Shown here: positions 1 through 10,639 of the stretch, in pieces
Position numbering within the stretch: position 1 is the first letter of the stretch
Layout of the letters: the number at the start of each line of letters is the position of its first letter
DNA from: Pseudomonadota bacterium
GTDB taxonomy: Bacteria; Pseudomonadota; Alphaproteobacteria; Kiloniellales; JACOMY01
Direction: 5' to 3'
Length of the DNA: 64,000 nt
NCBI GenBank assembly: GCA_029781795.1
Contig: JAKOWB010000408.1
Span: 1-64,000 of the forward strand
The notes under the pieces: generated by a model
Told to the model about the DNA's origin: nothing
The model's input: the letters and a program-made list of their open reading frames with translations, nothing else
Database searches by the model: none
Made by a program: the position numbers and the translations under genes

Positions 1-842
1 ACCTCGTCCGGCGGGCCATCGGCCAGCTTGCGGCCGTAGTCCAGCACCACGACGCGGTCCGAGATGTCCATCACCACGCCCATGTCGTGCTCGATCAGGG
101 CGATGGTGGTGCCGAACTCGTCGTTCACGTCGAGGATGAAGCGGCACATGTCCTCCTTCTCCTCGACGTTCATGCCGGCCATGGGTTCGTCCAGCAGCAG
201 CAGCTTCGGCTCCATCGCCAGGGCGCGCGCCAGCTCGACGCGCTTCTGCAGGCCGTAGGGCAGCTTGCCCACCGGCGTCTTGCGGATGGCCTGGATCTCC
301 AGGAAGTCGATGATCCGCTCGCAGACCTCGCGCTGGCGGATCTCCTCCTTCAGGTTCGGTCCCCAGTAGAGGCACTGCAGCGCGAAGTCGATGGCGGCGC
401 TGCCGTAGCGCAGCAGGTGGTCGAGGCCGAAGACCCCGGTCTCGGGCGCGCGGACGTTGTGCATCTTCAGCAGCCGCCCGGTCATGATGTTGTCCAGCGT
501 CGACATGCCCTTGAAGAGCGCGACGTTCTGGAAGGTGCGGGCGATGCCCTGCACCGCCGCCTGGTGCGGGCGCATCTGCTTGCGCACCCGGCCCTGCCAG
601 GTGATGGTGCCTTCCTGCGGGTGATAGAAGCCGTTGATGACGTTCAGCATCGAGGTCTTGCCGGCGCCGTTCGGCCCAATGATGGCGCGGATCTCGTGCT
701 CCAGGATGTTGAAGGAGATGTTGGTCAGCGCCTTCACGCCGCCGAACGACAGCGAGATGTTGTCGACCGAGAGCAGCGGCGGGCCGAAGGTCCGTCCGGC
801 GGGCCGGGCTTCGTTGAGCGCGGCGGGCGTGGCCGTGTCCAT
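1..842 (-). CDS. livG: Branched-chain amino acid ABC transporter ATP-binding protein (LivG-like), 3' end beyond window
   Basis: Cytoplasmic ATPase that powers uptake of branched-chain amino acids or related solutes through a LivHM permease. Reading from the ATG at 842, 280 codons are inside the window. The Walker A motif GPNGAGKT lies at about residues 56-63, followed by a signature segment (LPYGLQKRVELARAL), Walker B with LLLLDEP and the switch histidine in ALIEHDMG. The long insert between Walker A and the signature, rich in hydrophobic residues, is typical of LivG rather than LivF. The last residues seen (ADGPPDEV) are near the usual C-terminus, so only a few codons should be missing. It lies 29 bp after the acyl-CoA synthetase-like gene on the same strand, a common alphaproteobacterial Liv operon arrangement; the permeases and binding protein would lie left of the window. 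Confidence 0.93.
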   Translation of the reverse strand, partial: MDTATPAALNEARPAGRTFGPPLLSVDNISLSFGGVKALTNISFNILEHEIRAIIGPNGAGKTSMLNVINGFYHPQEGTITWQGRVRKQMRPHQAAVQGIARTFQNVALFKGMSTLDNIMTGRLLKMHNVRAPETGVFGLDHLLRYGSAAIDFALQCLYWGPNLKEEIRQREVCERIIDFLEIQAIRKTPVGKLPYGLQKRVELARALAMEPKLLLLDEPMAGMNVEEKEDMCRFILDVNDEFGTTIALIEHDMGVVMDISDRVVVLDYGRKLADGPPDE

Positions 843-871
843 GACGTGTCCTCTGTCCTCGGGCGGCGGCG

Positions 872-2836
872 TCACTCGGCCGCCTGCGGCAGCGCGTCCG
901 TGCCGCGCGGGAAGGTCTTGGCGTCGGCGACCAGCACGTCGGCCTTGAGCAGGCCGCGGCGGCCGTCCTCGAAGGTGAGCTCGGTCTCGATGTGGGCGCT
1001 GGACGAGCCGTCGTATAGCGCGTCGATCAGCGACTTGTACTTGTCGAAGATGATGCGGCGGCGGACCTTGCGCGTCCGGGTCAGCTCGCCGTCGTCGGCG
1101 TCCAGCTCCTTGTGCAGCACCAGGAAGCGCCTGATCTGCGTGCCGGCGAGCTGCGGGTCCTTGGCCAGGTCGCGGTTCACCTGCTCGACGTGCTGCTGGA
1201 TGATGCCATAGACCTTGGGATTGGCCGCCAGCTCCTGGTAGCTGGAATAGGCGACGTTGTTGCGCTCCGCCCAGGAGCCCACGGCCTGCAGGTCGATGTT
1301 GATGAAGGCGGCGACATAGTCGCGCCCGTCGCCGAAGGCGACCGCCTCCTTGATGTTGGGGAAGAACTTCAGCTTGTTCTCGATGTACTTGGGCGGGAAC
1401 AGGCTGCCGTCGGTCAGGCGGCCCACGTCCTTGGCGCGGTCGATGATCCTGAGGTGCCCATCGTCCGTCATCATGCCGGCGTCGCCGGTCATGACCCAGC
1501 CGTCCGGCGTCTTGGTCTCGGCCGTGGCCTCGGGATTCTTGTAGTACTCCTTGAACACGCCGGGGCTGCGGAACAGCACCTCGCCGTTGTCCGCCAGCTT
1601 CAGCTCGACGCCGGGCGCCGGCCGGCCCACGGTGTCCGAGCGGATCTCGCCGTCCGGCTGCATGGTGATGTAGACCGAGGCCTCGGTGGAGCCGTAGAGC
1701 TGCTTCAGGTTCACGCCGAGCGAGCGGTAGAACTCGAAGATCTCGGGGCCGATCGCCTCGCCCGCGGTATAGGCCAGGCGGATGCGGCTGAAGCCCAGCG
1801 TGTTCTTCAGCGGCCCATAGACCAGGATCTCGCCCAGCAGGTAGTGCAGGCGGGTGCCGAGGCCGACCGGCTTGCGGTCCAGGATCTTGCCGCCGACCTT
1901 GCGGGCCAGCTCGAGGAAATGCTTGAAGACGCGACGCTTCAGGCGCGAGGCGTCCTCCATCCGGATCATCACCGTGGTCAGGATGTTCTCGAAGATGCGC
2001 GGCGGGGCGAAGAAATAGGTCGGTCCCAGCTCGCGCAGGTCCTGCATCACCGTGGCGCCGGATTCCGGGCAGGAGACGCAGAAGCCGGCGATGTAGGACT
2101 GGGCGAAGGAGAAGGTGTGGTCGCCGACCCAGGCCATCGGCAGGTAGGCCAGCACCTCCTCGTCGATGGTCAGACGGTCGAAGTCGATGCCGGCCTGCGC
2201 CGTCTTGATGATGTTGTCGAAGGTCAGCACCACGCCCTTGGGCGTGCCGGTGGTGCCCGAGGTGTAGAGCATGATCGAGGTGTCGCCGCCGCGGCCCTGC
2301 TCGACCTCCCTGTCGTACCAGCCGGGATCGCCGGCCAGCCGCGCGCGGCCGCTTTCGGCCACGCTCTCGAAGCTGCGCAGGAAGGGCTGCGTGTAGTGCC
2401 GCATGCCGCGCGGGTCGCTGAAGACGATCAGCTCCAGCGTCGGCACCTTGGACTTGATCTCCAGCAGCTTGTCGACCTGCTCCTGGTCCTCGGCCATGGC
2501 GAAGCGGGCGCCGGCGTGCTCGACCACGTAGGCCATCTCGCGCGCCACCGAGTCCTGGTAGACCGGGACCGGGATGGCGCCGATCGCCTGGGCCGCCACC
2601 ATGGTCCAGTAGAGCCGGGGCCGGTTGTCGCCGACGATGACGATGCGGTCGCCGCGCCGCAGGCCAAGCTCGGCCAGCCCGGCAGCCAGGCCCTTCACCT
2701 GCTCCTCGACCGCGGCCCAGGTCCAGGTCTGCCAGATGCCGAGATCCTTCTCACGGATCGCCGCGTGGCGCGCGTGGGTCCCGGCGTGGTGGCGCAGGTA
2801 CTTCGGAAAAGTATCGAGGCCCGCGTTCGCAGACAT
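872..2836 (-). CDS. AMP-dependent long-chain acyl-CoA synthetase-like enzyme
   Basis: A 654-residue adenylate-forming enzyme that probably activates a carboxylic acid (long-chain or aromatic) to its CoA thioester. The phosphate-binding loop LYTSGTTGTPKGV is at residues 190-202, the YGSTEA motif at 381-386, the TGDAG motif near 450 and the hinge-like IIDRAKD near 464-470. Length and motif order match FadD15/FAA-type long synthetases rather than the 550-residue short forms. It is the first gene of the operon ahead of livG with a 29 bp gap; in many alphaproteobacteria such a synthetase accompanies Liv-type transporters, so the operon may import and activate a carboxylate rather than an amino acid. 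That substrate idea is inference. Start is the ATG at 2836. Confidence 0.9.
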   Translation of the reverse strand: MSANAGLDTFPKYLRHHAGTHARHAAIREKDLGIWQTWTWAAVEEQVKGLAAGLAELGLRRGDRIVIVGDNRPRLYWTMVAAQAIGAIPVPVYQDSVAREMAYVVEHAGARFAMAEDQEQVDKLLEIKSKVPTLELIVFSDPRGMRHYTQPFLRSFESVAESGRARLAGDPGWYDREVEQGRGGDTSIMLYTSGTTGTPKGVVLTFDNIIKTAQAGIDFDRLTIDEEVLAYLPMAWVGDHTFSFAQSYIAGFCVSCPESGATVMQDLRELGPTYFFAPPRIFENILTTVMIRMEDASRLKRRVFKHFLELARKVGGKILDRKPVGLGTRLHYLLGEILVYGPLKNTLGFSRIRLAYTAGEAIGPEIFEFYRSLGVNLKQLYGSTEASVYITMQPDGEIRSDTVGRPAPGVELKLADNGEVLFRSPGVFKEYYKNPEATAETKTPDGWVMTGDAGMMTDDGHLRIIDRAKDVGRLTDGSLFPPKYIENKLKFFPNIKEAVAFGDGRDYVAAFINIDLQAVGSWAERNNVAYSSYQELAANPKVYGIIQQHVEQVNRDLAKDPQLAGTQIRRFLVLHKELDADDGELTRTRKVRRRIIFDKYKSLIDALYDGSSSAHIETELTFEDGRRGLLKADVLVADAKTFPRGTDALPQAAE

Positions 2837-2984
2837 CGTTCGTCCATCCTCCCTCGGGTCCCGATCCCGGGTCGAATGTCACGCGGGCGCACCGGCAAGA
2901 GCGGACGCCCCACCCCGATGGGACGTCAAACGGTGTCCATTCGGACTCCCGTTGCCACTATCGCGCGCCGCCCGACCTCCCTGG

Positions 2985-3013
2985 AGTTATGCTTCTGGTT
3001 CATGGCGGGACAA
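2985..3013 (-). promoter_or_regulatory. Candidate housekeeping promoter of the synthetase-liv operon
   Basis: On the minus strand a TTGTCC hexamer (3008-3013) is followed after 17 bp by ATAACT (2985-2990), about 150 bp upstream of the synthetase start. It is the AT-richest spot of the gap. The match is moderate and was found by eye. The rest of the 2837-3113 gap shows no gene. Confidence 0.3.
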
Positions 3014-3040
3014 CGTAATTGCTGTACCTAAGGCCAAAGC

Positions 3041-3068
3041 GCGGCAGCGTCAAGCGGCGCCCTGCCGC
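3041..3068 (-). terminator. Weak candidate terminator after xthA
   Basis: GCGGCAG and CTGCCGC form a 7-bp inverted repeat around a 14-nt loop, about 45 bp past the xthA stop. On the minus strand it is followed by only a short T-containing tract (gctttggcctt), so function is uncertain. Confidence 0.3.
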
Positions 3069-3113
3069 AGACGAAAGGATAGTGGTCCGGTTCAGGACAG
3101 TACGCCGTGAAGC

Positions 3114-3911
3114 CTAGGCGATGTCGACCAGGATCGGCACGTGATCCGAGGGTTTCTCCCAGGTGCGCGTGTCCTTGACCGTGGTGATGGCCTTCACCTG
3201 CGGCATGAGCTTGGGACTGGCCAGGGCGTGGTCCAGGCGCCAGCCGTAGTTCTTCTCGAAGGACTGCGGAAAACGGTAGCCCCACCAGGAATAGAGCTGC
3301 TCGGGCGCCGGGGTGAAGTGGCGCGGCGCGTCGACCAGCTTGCCGGCGGCCCAGAGTTTCTCCATCGCCCTGGATTCGCCCGGCGTGTGGCCGACCGAGC
3401 GGACCAGGCGCTTGTGGTCCCAGACGTCCCATTCCAGCGGCGCGACGTTGAGGTCGCCGACGATCAGCACCTTGCGCTTGTGGATCTGGTCCGCCGCCGC
3501 CCAGGCCGCCATCTCCTCGAGGAACTGCAGCTTGTGGGCGAACCTGGGATTGGCCTCGGGATCCGGGTCGGGCCCGCCCGAGGGAACATAGAAGTTGTGC
3601 AGCTCGACGTAGCCGGGCAGCAGCATCGAGGCATGGCGGCGGTCGTCCTTGCCGCACCAGACGCGCGGCTCGGGCGCGGTGAAGGGCAGGCGCGAGGCGA
3701 TGGCGACGCCGTTGTAGCTCTTCTGTCCGTGGATCACGAAGAAGCGGTAGCCGAGGCCCTTCAGGTGCTCGACGGGAAAAAGCTCGTCGGCGACCTTGGT
3801 CTCCTGCATCGCCAGCACGTCGGGCTGGTGCTCGGCCACGAAGCGCGACAGGTGGTCCAGCCGCTGGCGGATCGAATTCACGTTCCAGGTGGCGATGCGC
3901 ATCTTGGCCAT
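3114..3911 (-). CDS. xthA: Exodeoxyribonuclease III (AP endonuclease)
   Basis: Repairs abasic sites and degrades 3' ends in double-stranded DNA; cytoplasmic, Mg-dependent. The 265-residue product has the complete EEP-superfamily set: NVNSIR at 10-15, the metal-binding Glu in QETK (E37), GDLNVAP with D153 and N155, RLDH near 225-228 and the catalytic SDH at 255-257. Length is normal for ExoIII. The frame is open further upstream to about 4190, but the ATG at 3911 is chosen because the product starts directly with the conserved strand (MAKMRIATWNVNS) and has an AGAGGGG ribosome binding site 8 nt before it. It follows lolA-ftsK-type genes in other Rhodospirillales; here two extra genes and a candidate sRNA sit between. 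Confidence 0.96.
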   Translation of the reverse strand: MAKMRIATWNVNSIRQRLDHLSRFVAEHQPDVLAMQETKVADELFPVEHLKGLGYRFFVIHGQKSYNGVAIASRLPFTAPEPRVWCGKDDRRHASMLLPGYVELHNFYVPSGGPDPDPEANPRFAHKLQFLEEMAAWAAADQIHKRKVLIVGDLNVAPLEWDVWDHKRLVRSVGHTPGESRAMEKLWAAGKLVDAPRHFTPAPEQLYSWWGYRFPQSFEKNYGWRLDHALASPKLMPQVKAITTVKDTRTWEKPSDHVPILVDIA

Positions 3912-4020
3912 GGACTGCCCCTCTTGCCGGCCGACCGGTGACGGCCGAGCGGGGAAGCTAGCCAAGACGGCGCGTGACCGGCAACCCGGCCGGGAGCGGC
4001 GCAGCGGATTCGCCGGCCCC

Positions 4021-4062
4021 AAAAAGCGGAACGCCCGGACAGGGGGGAGTGCCGGGCGTTCC
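4021..4062 (-). terminator. Intrinsic terminator (end of candidate sRNA)
   Basis: Perfect 11-bp stem, arms at 4028-4038 and 4052-4062 with a 13-nt loop, followed on the minus strand by GC and a run of five T residues (4021-4025). It lies upstream of xthA and downstream of the amidotransferase gene, so it ends a transcript that starts right of 4062 and does not belong to xthA. Confidence 0.75.
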
Positions 4063-4192
4063 TGACTTGCTCCGCGGCGGTGGTCGTGGCCCGGGGGGAG
4101 GGGTTGGGCCACCGCGTCTTCGCGGAGGAGGAGGCGACGGTGTTTTGCTCCGCCGTCTCCGGACGGGGCGTCGATGACGCCGCCGTTCATGA
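4021..4192 (-). ncRNA. Candidate trans-acting small RNA with C-rich (anti-Shine-Dalgarno type) hairpin loops
   Basis: This 387-bp gap holds no convincing gene, but read on the minus strand it gives a compact structured RNA ending in an intrinsic terminator. In order: a GCGTC/GACGC hairpin (4168-4180), an unpaired CCUCCUCCUCC tract (complement of 4124-4134), a CCGCG/CGCGG tetraloop hairpin (4112-4125), a GUGGCCC/GGGCCAC hairpin (4086-4112) with a 13-nt loop, and an 11-bp perfect terminator stem (4028-4062) also with a 13-nt loop. Both 13-nt loops carry the same octamer CUCCCCCC. Alphaproteobacterial sRNAs of the CrfA and cuckoo-RNA type use CCUCC-rich loops to pair with ribosome binding sites. 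A weak promoter (TTAAAT at 4199-4204, TTGCGC at 4220-4225, 15-bp spacing) would start the transcript near 4192. No experiment or covariance supports it yet. Confidence 0.5.
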
Positions 4193-4298
4193 ATGAAGAT
4201 TTAAGCGCGCCCTGGCGCCGCGCAATGGCACAACCTCGGCGTTTCTTGCATGGCTGCTTGGTAGCGCAGGCGGAGAGGCGGAAGAAACCGTTTCGTCC

Positions 4299-5075
4299 CT
4301 AGGCCGCCGAGGCACGAGCCCGTGTCGCGCGGCGTTTTGATACCGCCTCGCCGAAGGCCCGGAAGAGCAACACGGAATCAGGGTTCGACATAATTTTGTA
4401 TTCAGGATGCCACTGCACGCCGAGGGCGAAGGCGCGGGCGCCCCTGACCGAAACCGCCTCGATCGTGCCGTCCGGCGCCTCGCCTTCCACCGCCAGGCCC
4501 TCGGCCAGGCGATCGATGCCCTGCCAGTGCAGCGAGTTCACCTGGATCTCGTCCTTGCCGAGGATGCGCGCAAGCTGCCCGCCGGGGACCAGGCGCAGGG
4601 CATGGCGCGCCGCATAGTCGGTGTCGTGGTGCCCGGTGTTGGGGCTGCGATGGTCCAGCCGTCCCGGCACCTCGTGCACGCGGGCATGGAGCGTACCGCC
4701 CAGCACCACGTTCAGCTCCTGGAAGCCGCGGCAGATGCAGAGCAGCGGCACGCCCTGGTCGATGGCGGCGCGGATCAGCGGCAAGGTCACCGCGTCGCGC
4801 GCCTCGTCGTGCGGCTCGGCCGCCGGCGAAGGCGGGAGGCCGTAGTGGCGCGGGTGCACGTTCGACACGCTGCCGGTCAGCAGCAGGCCGTCGAGCCCGG
4901 CCAGCAGCGTCGCCGGATCGAAGAACTCGCCGAGGTTGGGGATCATCAGCGGCACGGCGCCGGCGGCCTCGGCCACGGCGCGCACGTACTTGTCGCCGAC
5001 GGCGTGGAACGGCAGGCCGCCCACCTCCTTCATGCAGGCGGGAACGGCGACGAGGGGCTTGGAGAGCGTGCTCAT
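4299..5075 (-). CDS. Gamma-glutamyl-gamma-aminobutyrate hydrolase family protein (peptidase C26, PuuD-like)
   Basis: A 258-residue class I glutamine amidotransferase-fold hydrolase, predicted to cleave gamma-glutamyl amides such as the gamma-glutamyl-GABA intermediate of putrescine breakdown. The nucleophile elbow is CICRGFQELNV, the catalytic His-Glu pair is in QWHPEY, and the N-terminus (KPLVAVPACMKEV) matches the family. The ATG at 5075 is preferred over an in-frame start at 5111 because the upstream residues are glycine/arginine-rich and unlike the family. No other Puu-pathway gene is nearby, so the substrate is not certain. It stands alone between the candidate sRNA and a divergent gene. 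Confidence 0.85.
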   Translation of the reverse strand: MSTLSKPLVAVPACMKEVGGLPFHAVGDKYVRAVAEAAGAVPLMIPNLGEFFDPATLLAGLDGLLLTGSVSNVHPRHYGLPPSPAAEPHDEARDAVTLPLIRAAIDQGVPLLCICRGFQELNVVLGGTLHARVHEVPGRLDHRSPNTGHHDTDYAARHALRLVPGGQLARILGKDEIQVNSLHWQGIDRLAEGLAVEGEAPDGTIEAVSVRGARAFALGVQWHPEYKIMSNPDSVLLFRAFGEAVSKRRATRARASAA

Positions 5076-5200
5076 GCCCCAGCAGATACGCCGGCCGCCG
5101 CCGCCGGGCAAGCCGGCCGCGCCGCAGGGGAGGGGCGCGGCGGCCGCCTAGCCCGGGCGGCGCGTTGCTGTCCGGGGCCCGGTCCTGTCAGGATCGGGCG

Positions 5201-5977
5201 ATGCCGCAGTGGTTCGATACGCTCCTGGCCTGGAAGGCGGCGGCGGTGGCCGCCTGGTTCCTGCTGTTCTTCGCCCTGGAGCGCTGGCGCCCGGCGGCGC
5301 CGGAACCGCTCGCCGTCACCGGCCACTGGCGGCGGGTCGGGCGCAACCTGCTGCTCTGGGCGCTGAACCTGCCGCTGTCGCTGCTGCTCGTGCTGCCGCT
5401 GACCGACTGGGCCAGCCGCCACGCGCCGGCCTGGCGGCCGGACTGGTGGGGCGGCTGGACCGGCCTTGCCCTCGACCTGCTGCTGCTCGACCTGATGATC
5501 TACTGGTGGCACCGGGCGAACCACGTGGCGCCGCTGCTCTGGCGCTTCCATGCGGTGCATCACCTGGATCGCTTCCTCGACAGCTCCAGCGCGCTGCGCT
5601 TCCATTTCGGCGAGGTCGCGCTCTCGGCCCTGGCGCGCGCGGCGGTGATCCTGGCGCTCGGCTTCCCGCTGGCCTCGGTGCTGGTGTTCGAGACCCTGGT
5701 GCTGCTGGCGGCGATCTTCCACCACAGCAACGTCCGGCTGCCGCCGCGCCTGGAGCGGGCGCTGTCCTGGATCGTGGTGACGCCTTCGATCCACTGGGTG
5801 CATCACCACCGGATCCGGCGCGATACCGACAGCAACTACGCGACGGTCCTCAGCCTCTGGGACCGGCTCTTCGCCTCGCGCAGCGCAAGGGCGCGCGATC
5901 CGGCCATGCCGATCGGCGTGGAGGGGCTGGCGGAGGAGGCGGCGCCGGCGCTGCTCGGCCGGCCGTTCCGGGCCTAG
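5201..5977 (+). CDS. Sterol desaturase / fatty acid hydroxylase family membrane protein
   Basis: Di-iron membrane oxygenase of 258 residues. The histidine clusters that hold the two irons are all present: HRANH (HxxxH), HAVHH (HxxHH) and HWVHHH, set between four to five hydrophobic segments beginning close to the N-terminus. Members hydroxylate or desaturate lipids such as ornithine lipids, carotenoids or hopanoid-like compounds; nothing here tells which. Start is the ATG at 5201 with AGGA about 8 nt upstream. It is divergent from the hydrolase at 4299-5075 and convergent with lolA, with a palindromic repeat immediately after its stop. Confidence 0.88.
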   Translation: MPQWFDTLLAWKAAAVAAWFLLFFALERWRPAAPEPLAVTGHWRRVGRNLLLWALNLPLSLLLVLPLTDWASRHAPAWRPDWWGGWTGLALDLLLLDLMIYWWHRANHVAPLLWRFHAVHHLDRFLDSSSALRFHFGEVALSALARAAVILALGFPLASVLVFETLVLLAAIFHHSNVRLPPRLERALSWIVVTPSIHWVHHHRIRRDTDSNYATVLSLWDRLFASRSARARDPAMPIGVEGLAEEAAPALLGRPFRA

Positions 5978-6078
5978 CGCATTTTCGAGCGAAGCGGACG
6001 CCGGTTCGCGTCAAGAAAATGCGTGCAATCAATAGTTAGCTAGAGCGATTCGATTCAATCGGAAGCGAAACCGCCCTA
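5978..6078. repeat. Composite palindromic intergenic repeat, copy 1
   Basis: Two linked inverted repeats. The first has CGCATTTTC (5978-5986) pairing with GAAAATGCG (6015-6023) and an inner GCGAA/TTCGC stem; the second runs from TAGAGCG to the complementary CGCCCTA at the lolA stop codon. A second copy, about 91% identical over 101 positions by my alignment, is at 32973-33074. Similar gcattttcttgacgcgaaccgg-like palindromes are common between genes in alphaproteobacteria. It begins directly after the hydroxylase stop and touches the lolA stop, so it may act as a bidirectional terminator. Confidence 0.8.
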
Positions 6079-6747
6079 GCGGTTGCCGCCGGTGCGGTCC
6101 TCGAACTTGTAGACGTCGAGCAGCTTCAGGTCGAACAGCTTGGGGTCCATCTTGACCCCGTATTCCGGGTTCAGGAGGCCGGTCTGCACGATCAGGCCCT
6201 GCGAATCGACCACCTCCCACTTGCGCAGCTCGACCGGCGCCTCCGAGAAGGTCAGCGTGACCGAGGAGAGGTTGCCCTCGGCCTGCTCCTCCTGGATCGT
6301 CATGATGACCGAGCCGGCGCCGTAGCTGAGCGCCGTCAGCACCAGGTTGTCGGCGATCTTGATGGTATCCTTGAACAGGAACCACAGCGGCGTCTCCCAG
6401 ATCGGCACCTGGGTCACCTGCTTCAGCTCCTTGTCATAGAGCGCCAGGGTGTAGCCGTCGGCGATGATCAGCAGCGGCACCGGCGGGTCGTATTCGAAGC
6501 GCATCCGGCTCGGCCGCTCGACATAGATGTCGCCCTCGGCGTAGCTGCCGTTCGAGGAGGACTGCAGGAAGCGCGCCTTGAGGGTCGTCAGGCTGTTCAG
6601 GTAGGCCTCGACCTTCTCGATCAGCGCCTTGTCCTTGGCGGTGAGCTTCAGCTCGGTCGCCCCCAGCGCGGCGCGGCCGAGGACCGGCGCCAGCAGGCCG
6701 AAGAGCCCGAAGGCGGTCACCGACTGGAGGAAGCTGCGACGCTGCAT
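6076..6747 (-). CDS. lolA: Outer-membrane lipoprotein carrier protein LolA
   Basis: Periplasmic chaperone that takes lipoproteins released from the inner membrane and hands them to the outer membrane. The 223-residue product begins with a signal peptide with twin arginines (QRRSFLQ, then a hydrophobic stretch ending near GRAALGA), so export could be by Tat or Sec. The mature part has the LolA/DUF2092-like pattern: ARFLQSSSNG, GDIYVERPSRMRFEYDPP, then alternating strands to DVYKFEDRTGG. It is 43 bp downstream of ftsK on the same strand, the usual alphaproteobacterial arrangement, so it is probably co-transcribed with it. Confidence 0.92.
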   Translation of the reverse strand: MQRRSFLQSVTAFGLFGLLAPVLGRAALGATELKLTAKDKALIEKVEAYLNSLTTLKARFLQSSSNGSYAEGDIYVERPSRMRFEYDPPVPLLIIADGYTLALYDKELKQVTQVPIWETPLWFLFKDTIKIADNLVLTALSYGAGSVIMTIQEEQAEGNLSSVTLTFSEAPVELRKWEVVDSQGLIVQTGLLNPEYGVKMDPKLFDLKLLDVYKFEDRTGGNR

Positions 6748-6790
6748 GTGGCCTAACCCTTTGAAGTGACAGGAAACAGCCCCGCGGGGC

Positions 6791-9214
<2,424 letters not shown>

Positions 9215-9294
9215 GGGCTCCGGATCGGCAATGAAACACAGCGCCGGAGGGCCTGGCGACTCGCGAAGGGCCGCAGGCTATCCGGCGCGGGCCT

Positions 9295-10521
9295 TCATAG
9301 CAGAATTTCCGCGACGCGCGTGAGCACGGGTTCCAGGATCGCCGGCGGCTCGGCCAGCGAGGCGCGCAGGAAGCGCTGGCCAGGCGCGCCCTCGACCGAC
9401 TCGCGGCCGACGCTGAGGTAGCCGCCCGGCAGGAAGGTGATGCCGCCCTCGGTATAGAGTGCCCGCGCCGCCGCCTCGCCGTCCTGGAAGCGGCCGGCGG
9501 AGACGTCGAGCCAGAGGAAGAAGCCGCCGGCCGGCTTGCGCCAGCCGAAGGCGTTGCCGAGGATGCGCTCGGCGAGATCGAGATTGCGCGCGTAGTAGGC
9601 GCGGTTCGCCGCCACGTGCGTCTCCTCGCCCCAGAGCGCGGCGCCGGCGGCCAGCAGCGGTATGCCGGGCCCCGCGCCGCCGAAGCGCAGGAAGCCTTCC
9701 ACCGCGCGCACCAGCGCCGCGTCGCCGGCGACGAAGCCGAGGCGCAGGCCCGGCGCGCCGGAGCGCTTGGAGAGCGAATTGAACACCAGCAGGTTGTCGA
9801 GCCCGCCGCTGGCGGCGGCGACCTGCAGGCCGCCGGCCGGCGGGGCGCCGCTGTAGATCTCGCTGTAGCACTCGTCGACGGCCAGCACGTAGTCGCGGCG
9901 GCGCGCCTCGGCCAAGGCCGCGGCGAGGCGTTCGGCCGGAGCGACGGCACCCTGCGGATTGGCCGGGGTGCAGAGGAAGGCCAGCGCGGCACGGGCCAGC
10001 GCATCGTCCGGCGCCTGCGCGTAGTCGGGCAGCTGCCCCGTCGTCGCGTCGCACTGGACGTAGACCGGCTCGGCCCCGGCGGCGCGCGCCGCGCCGGCAT
10101 AGACGTGGTAGCCGGGGTCGGGCAGCAGCACGGTCGGCTGCGCCCCGCCGAGCGCCGCGCGCTTGCGCGCCACGGCGGCCAGCACGGCGAAGAACAGGCC
10201 CTCGCGGCTGCCGGCGACCGGAACGATGTGGCGCGCCGGATCGAGGAAGTCGGCCGGCAGGCCGTAGCGCCGGTTCAGCCAGGCGTGCACCGCCGCCAGA
10301 TAGCCGGGATGCCCGCGCGCCGGGGCATAACGCGACCAGCCGGCCGCCGCCTCGGCCATCGCCTGTTCGGCGGAGGCCGGCATGCTGGTGCGCGGATCGC
10401 CGACCGAGAGGTTGACCGGCTGCCCCTCGGCCAGCGGCGAGCGGCCCGGCGTCAGGTCGGCCAGGAGCTGGTTCAGGCGGTGGAAGGGATTGAGTTGCAG
10501 CAGGTCGGGCGCGGCGGACAT
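9295..10521 (-). CDS. Class I/II aminotransferase, DapC-like (N-succinyldiaminopimelate aminotransferase candidate)
   Basis: A 408-residue PLP-dependent fold-type I aminotransferase. The PLP-binding lysine is in the SLSKRSGAPGLR motif, with AVDECYSEIY for the cofactor-contacting Asp/Tyr and an N-terminal LSVGDPRTSMP segment. This pattern matches proteins annotated as DapC in alphaproteobacteria, which transaminate N-succinyl-2-amino-6-ketopimelate in lysine and peptidoglycan synthesis, but other amino acid substrates cannot be excluded. The ATG at 10521 is used; the frame extends upstream through sequence unlike the family. It heads the ftsK-lolA cluster (80 bp spacing), and its 5' side faces the AT-rich gap before the autotransporter. 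Confidence 0.85.
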   Translation of the reverse strand: MSAAPDLLQLNPFHRLNQLLADLTPGRSPLAEGQPVNLSVGDPRTSMPASAEQAMAEAAAGWSRYAPARGHPGYLAAVHAWLNRRYGLPADFLDPARHIVPVAGSREGLFFAVLAAVARKRAALGGAQPTVLLPDPGYHVYAGAARAAGAEPVYVQCDATTGQLPDYAQAPDDALARAALAFLCTPANPQGAVAPAERLAAALAEARRRDYVLAVDECYSEIYSGAPPAGGLQVAAASGGLDNLLVFNSLSKRSGAPGLRLGFVAGDAALVRAVEGFLRFGGAGPGIPLLAAGAALWGEETHVAANRAYYARNLDLAERILGNAFGWRKPAGGFFLWLDVSAGRFQDGEAAARALYTEGGITFLPGGYLSVGRESVEGAPGQRFLRASLAEPPAILEPVLTRVAEILL

Positions 10522-10639
10522 GGGGGTTTTCCCTGGGGGCGTTCCCTGAAAGGGCCGGCACCTTGGCCGAGCACCGTCGAACTGGCAAGCCGGGGGCGCG
10601 CGGGCCGGGACTCTGGCCCTGGCCCTGGAGAGAGGTTCT

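Noticed and set aside
3912-4190. Upstream extension of xthA to an ATG at 4190
   Set aside because: It would run through the terminator hairpin, adds 93 residues unlike exonuclease III, and the ATG at 3911 has a ribosome binding site.
4086-4190. Short protein starting at the ATG at 4190 within the candidate sRNA
   Set aside because: No ribosome binding site, low-complexity composition and clear RNA hairpins make a coding role less likely than a structured RNA.
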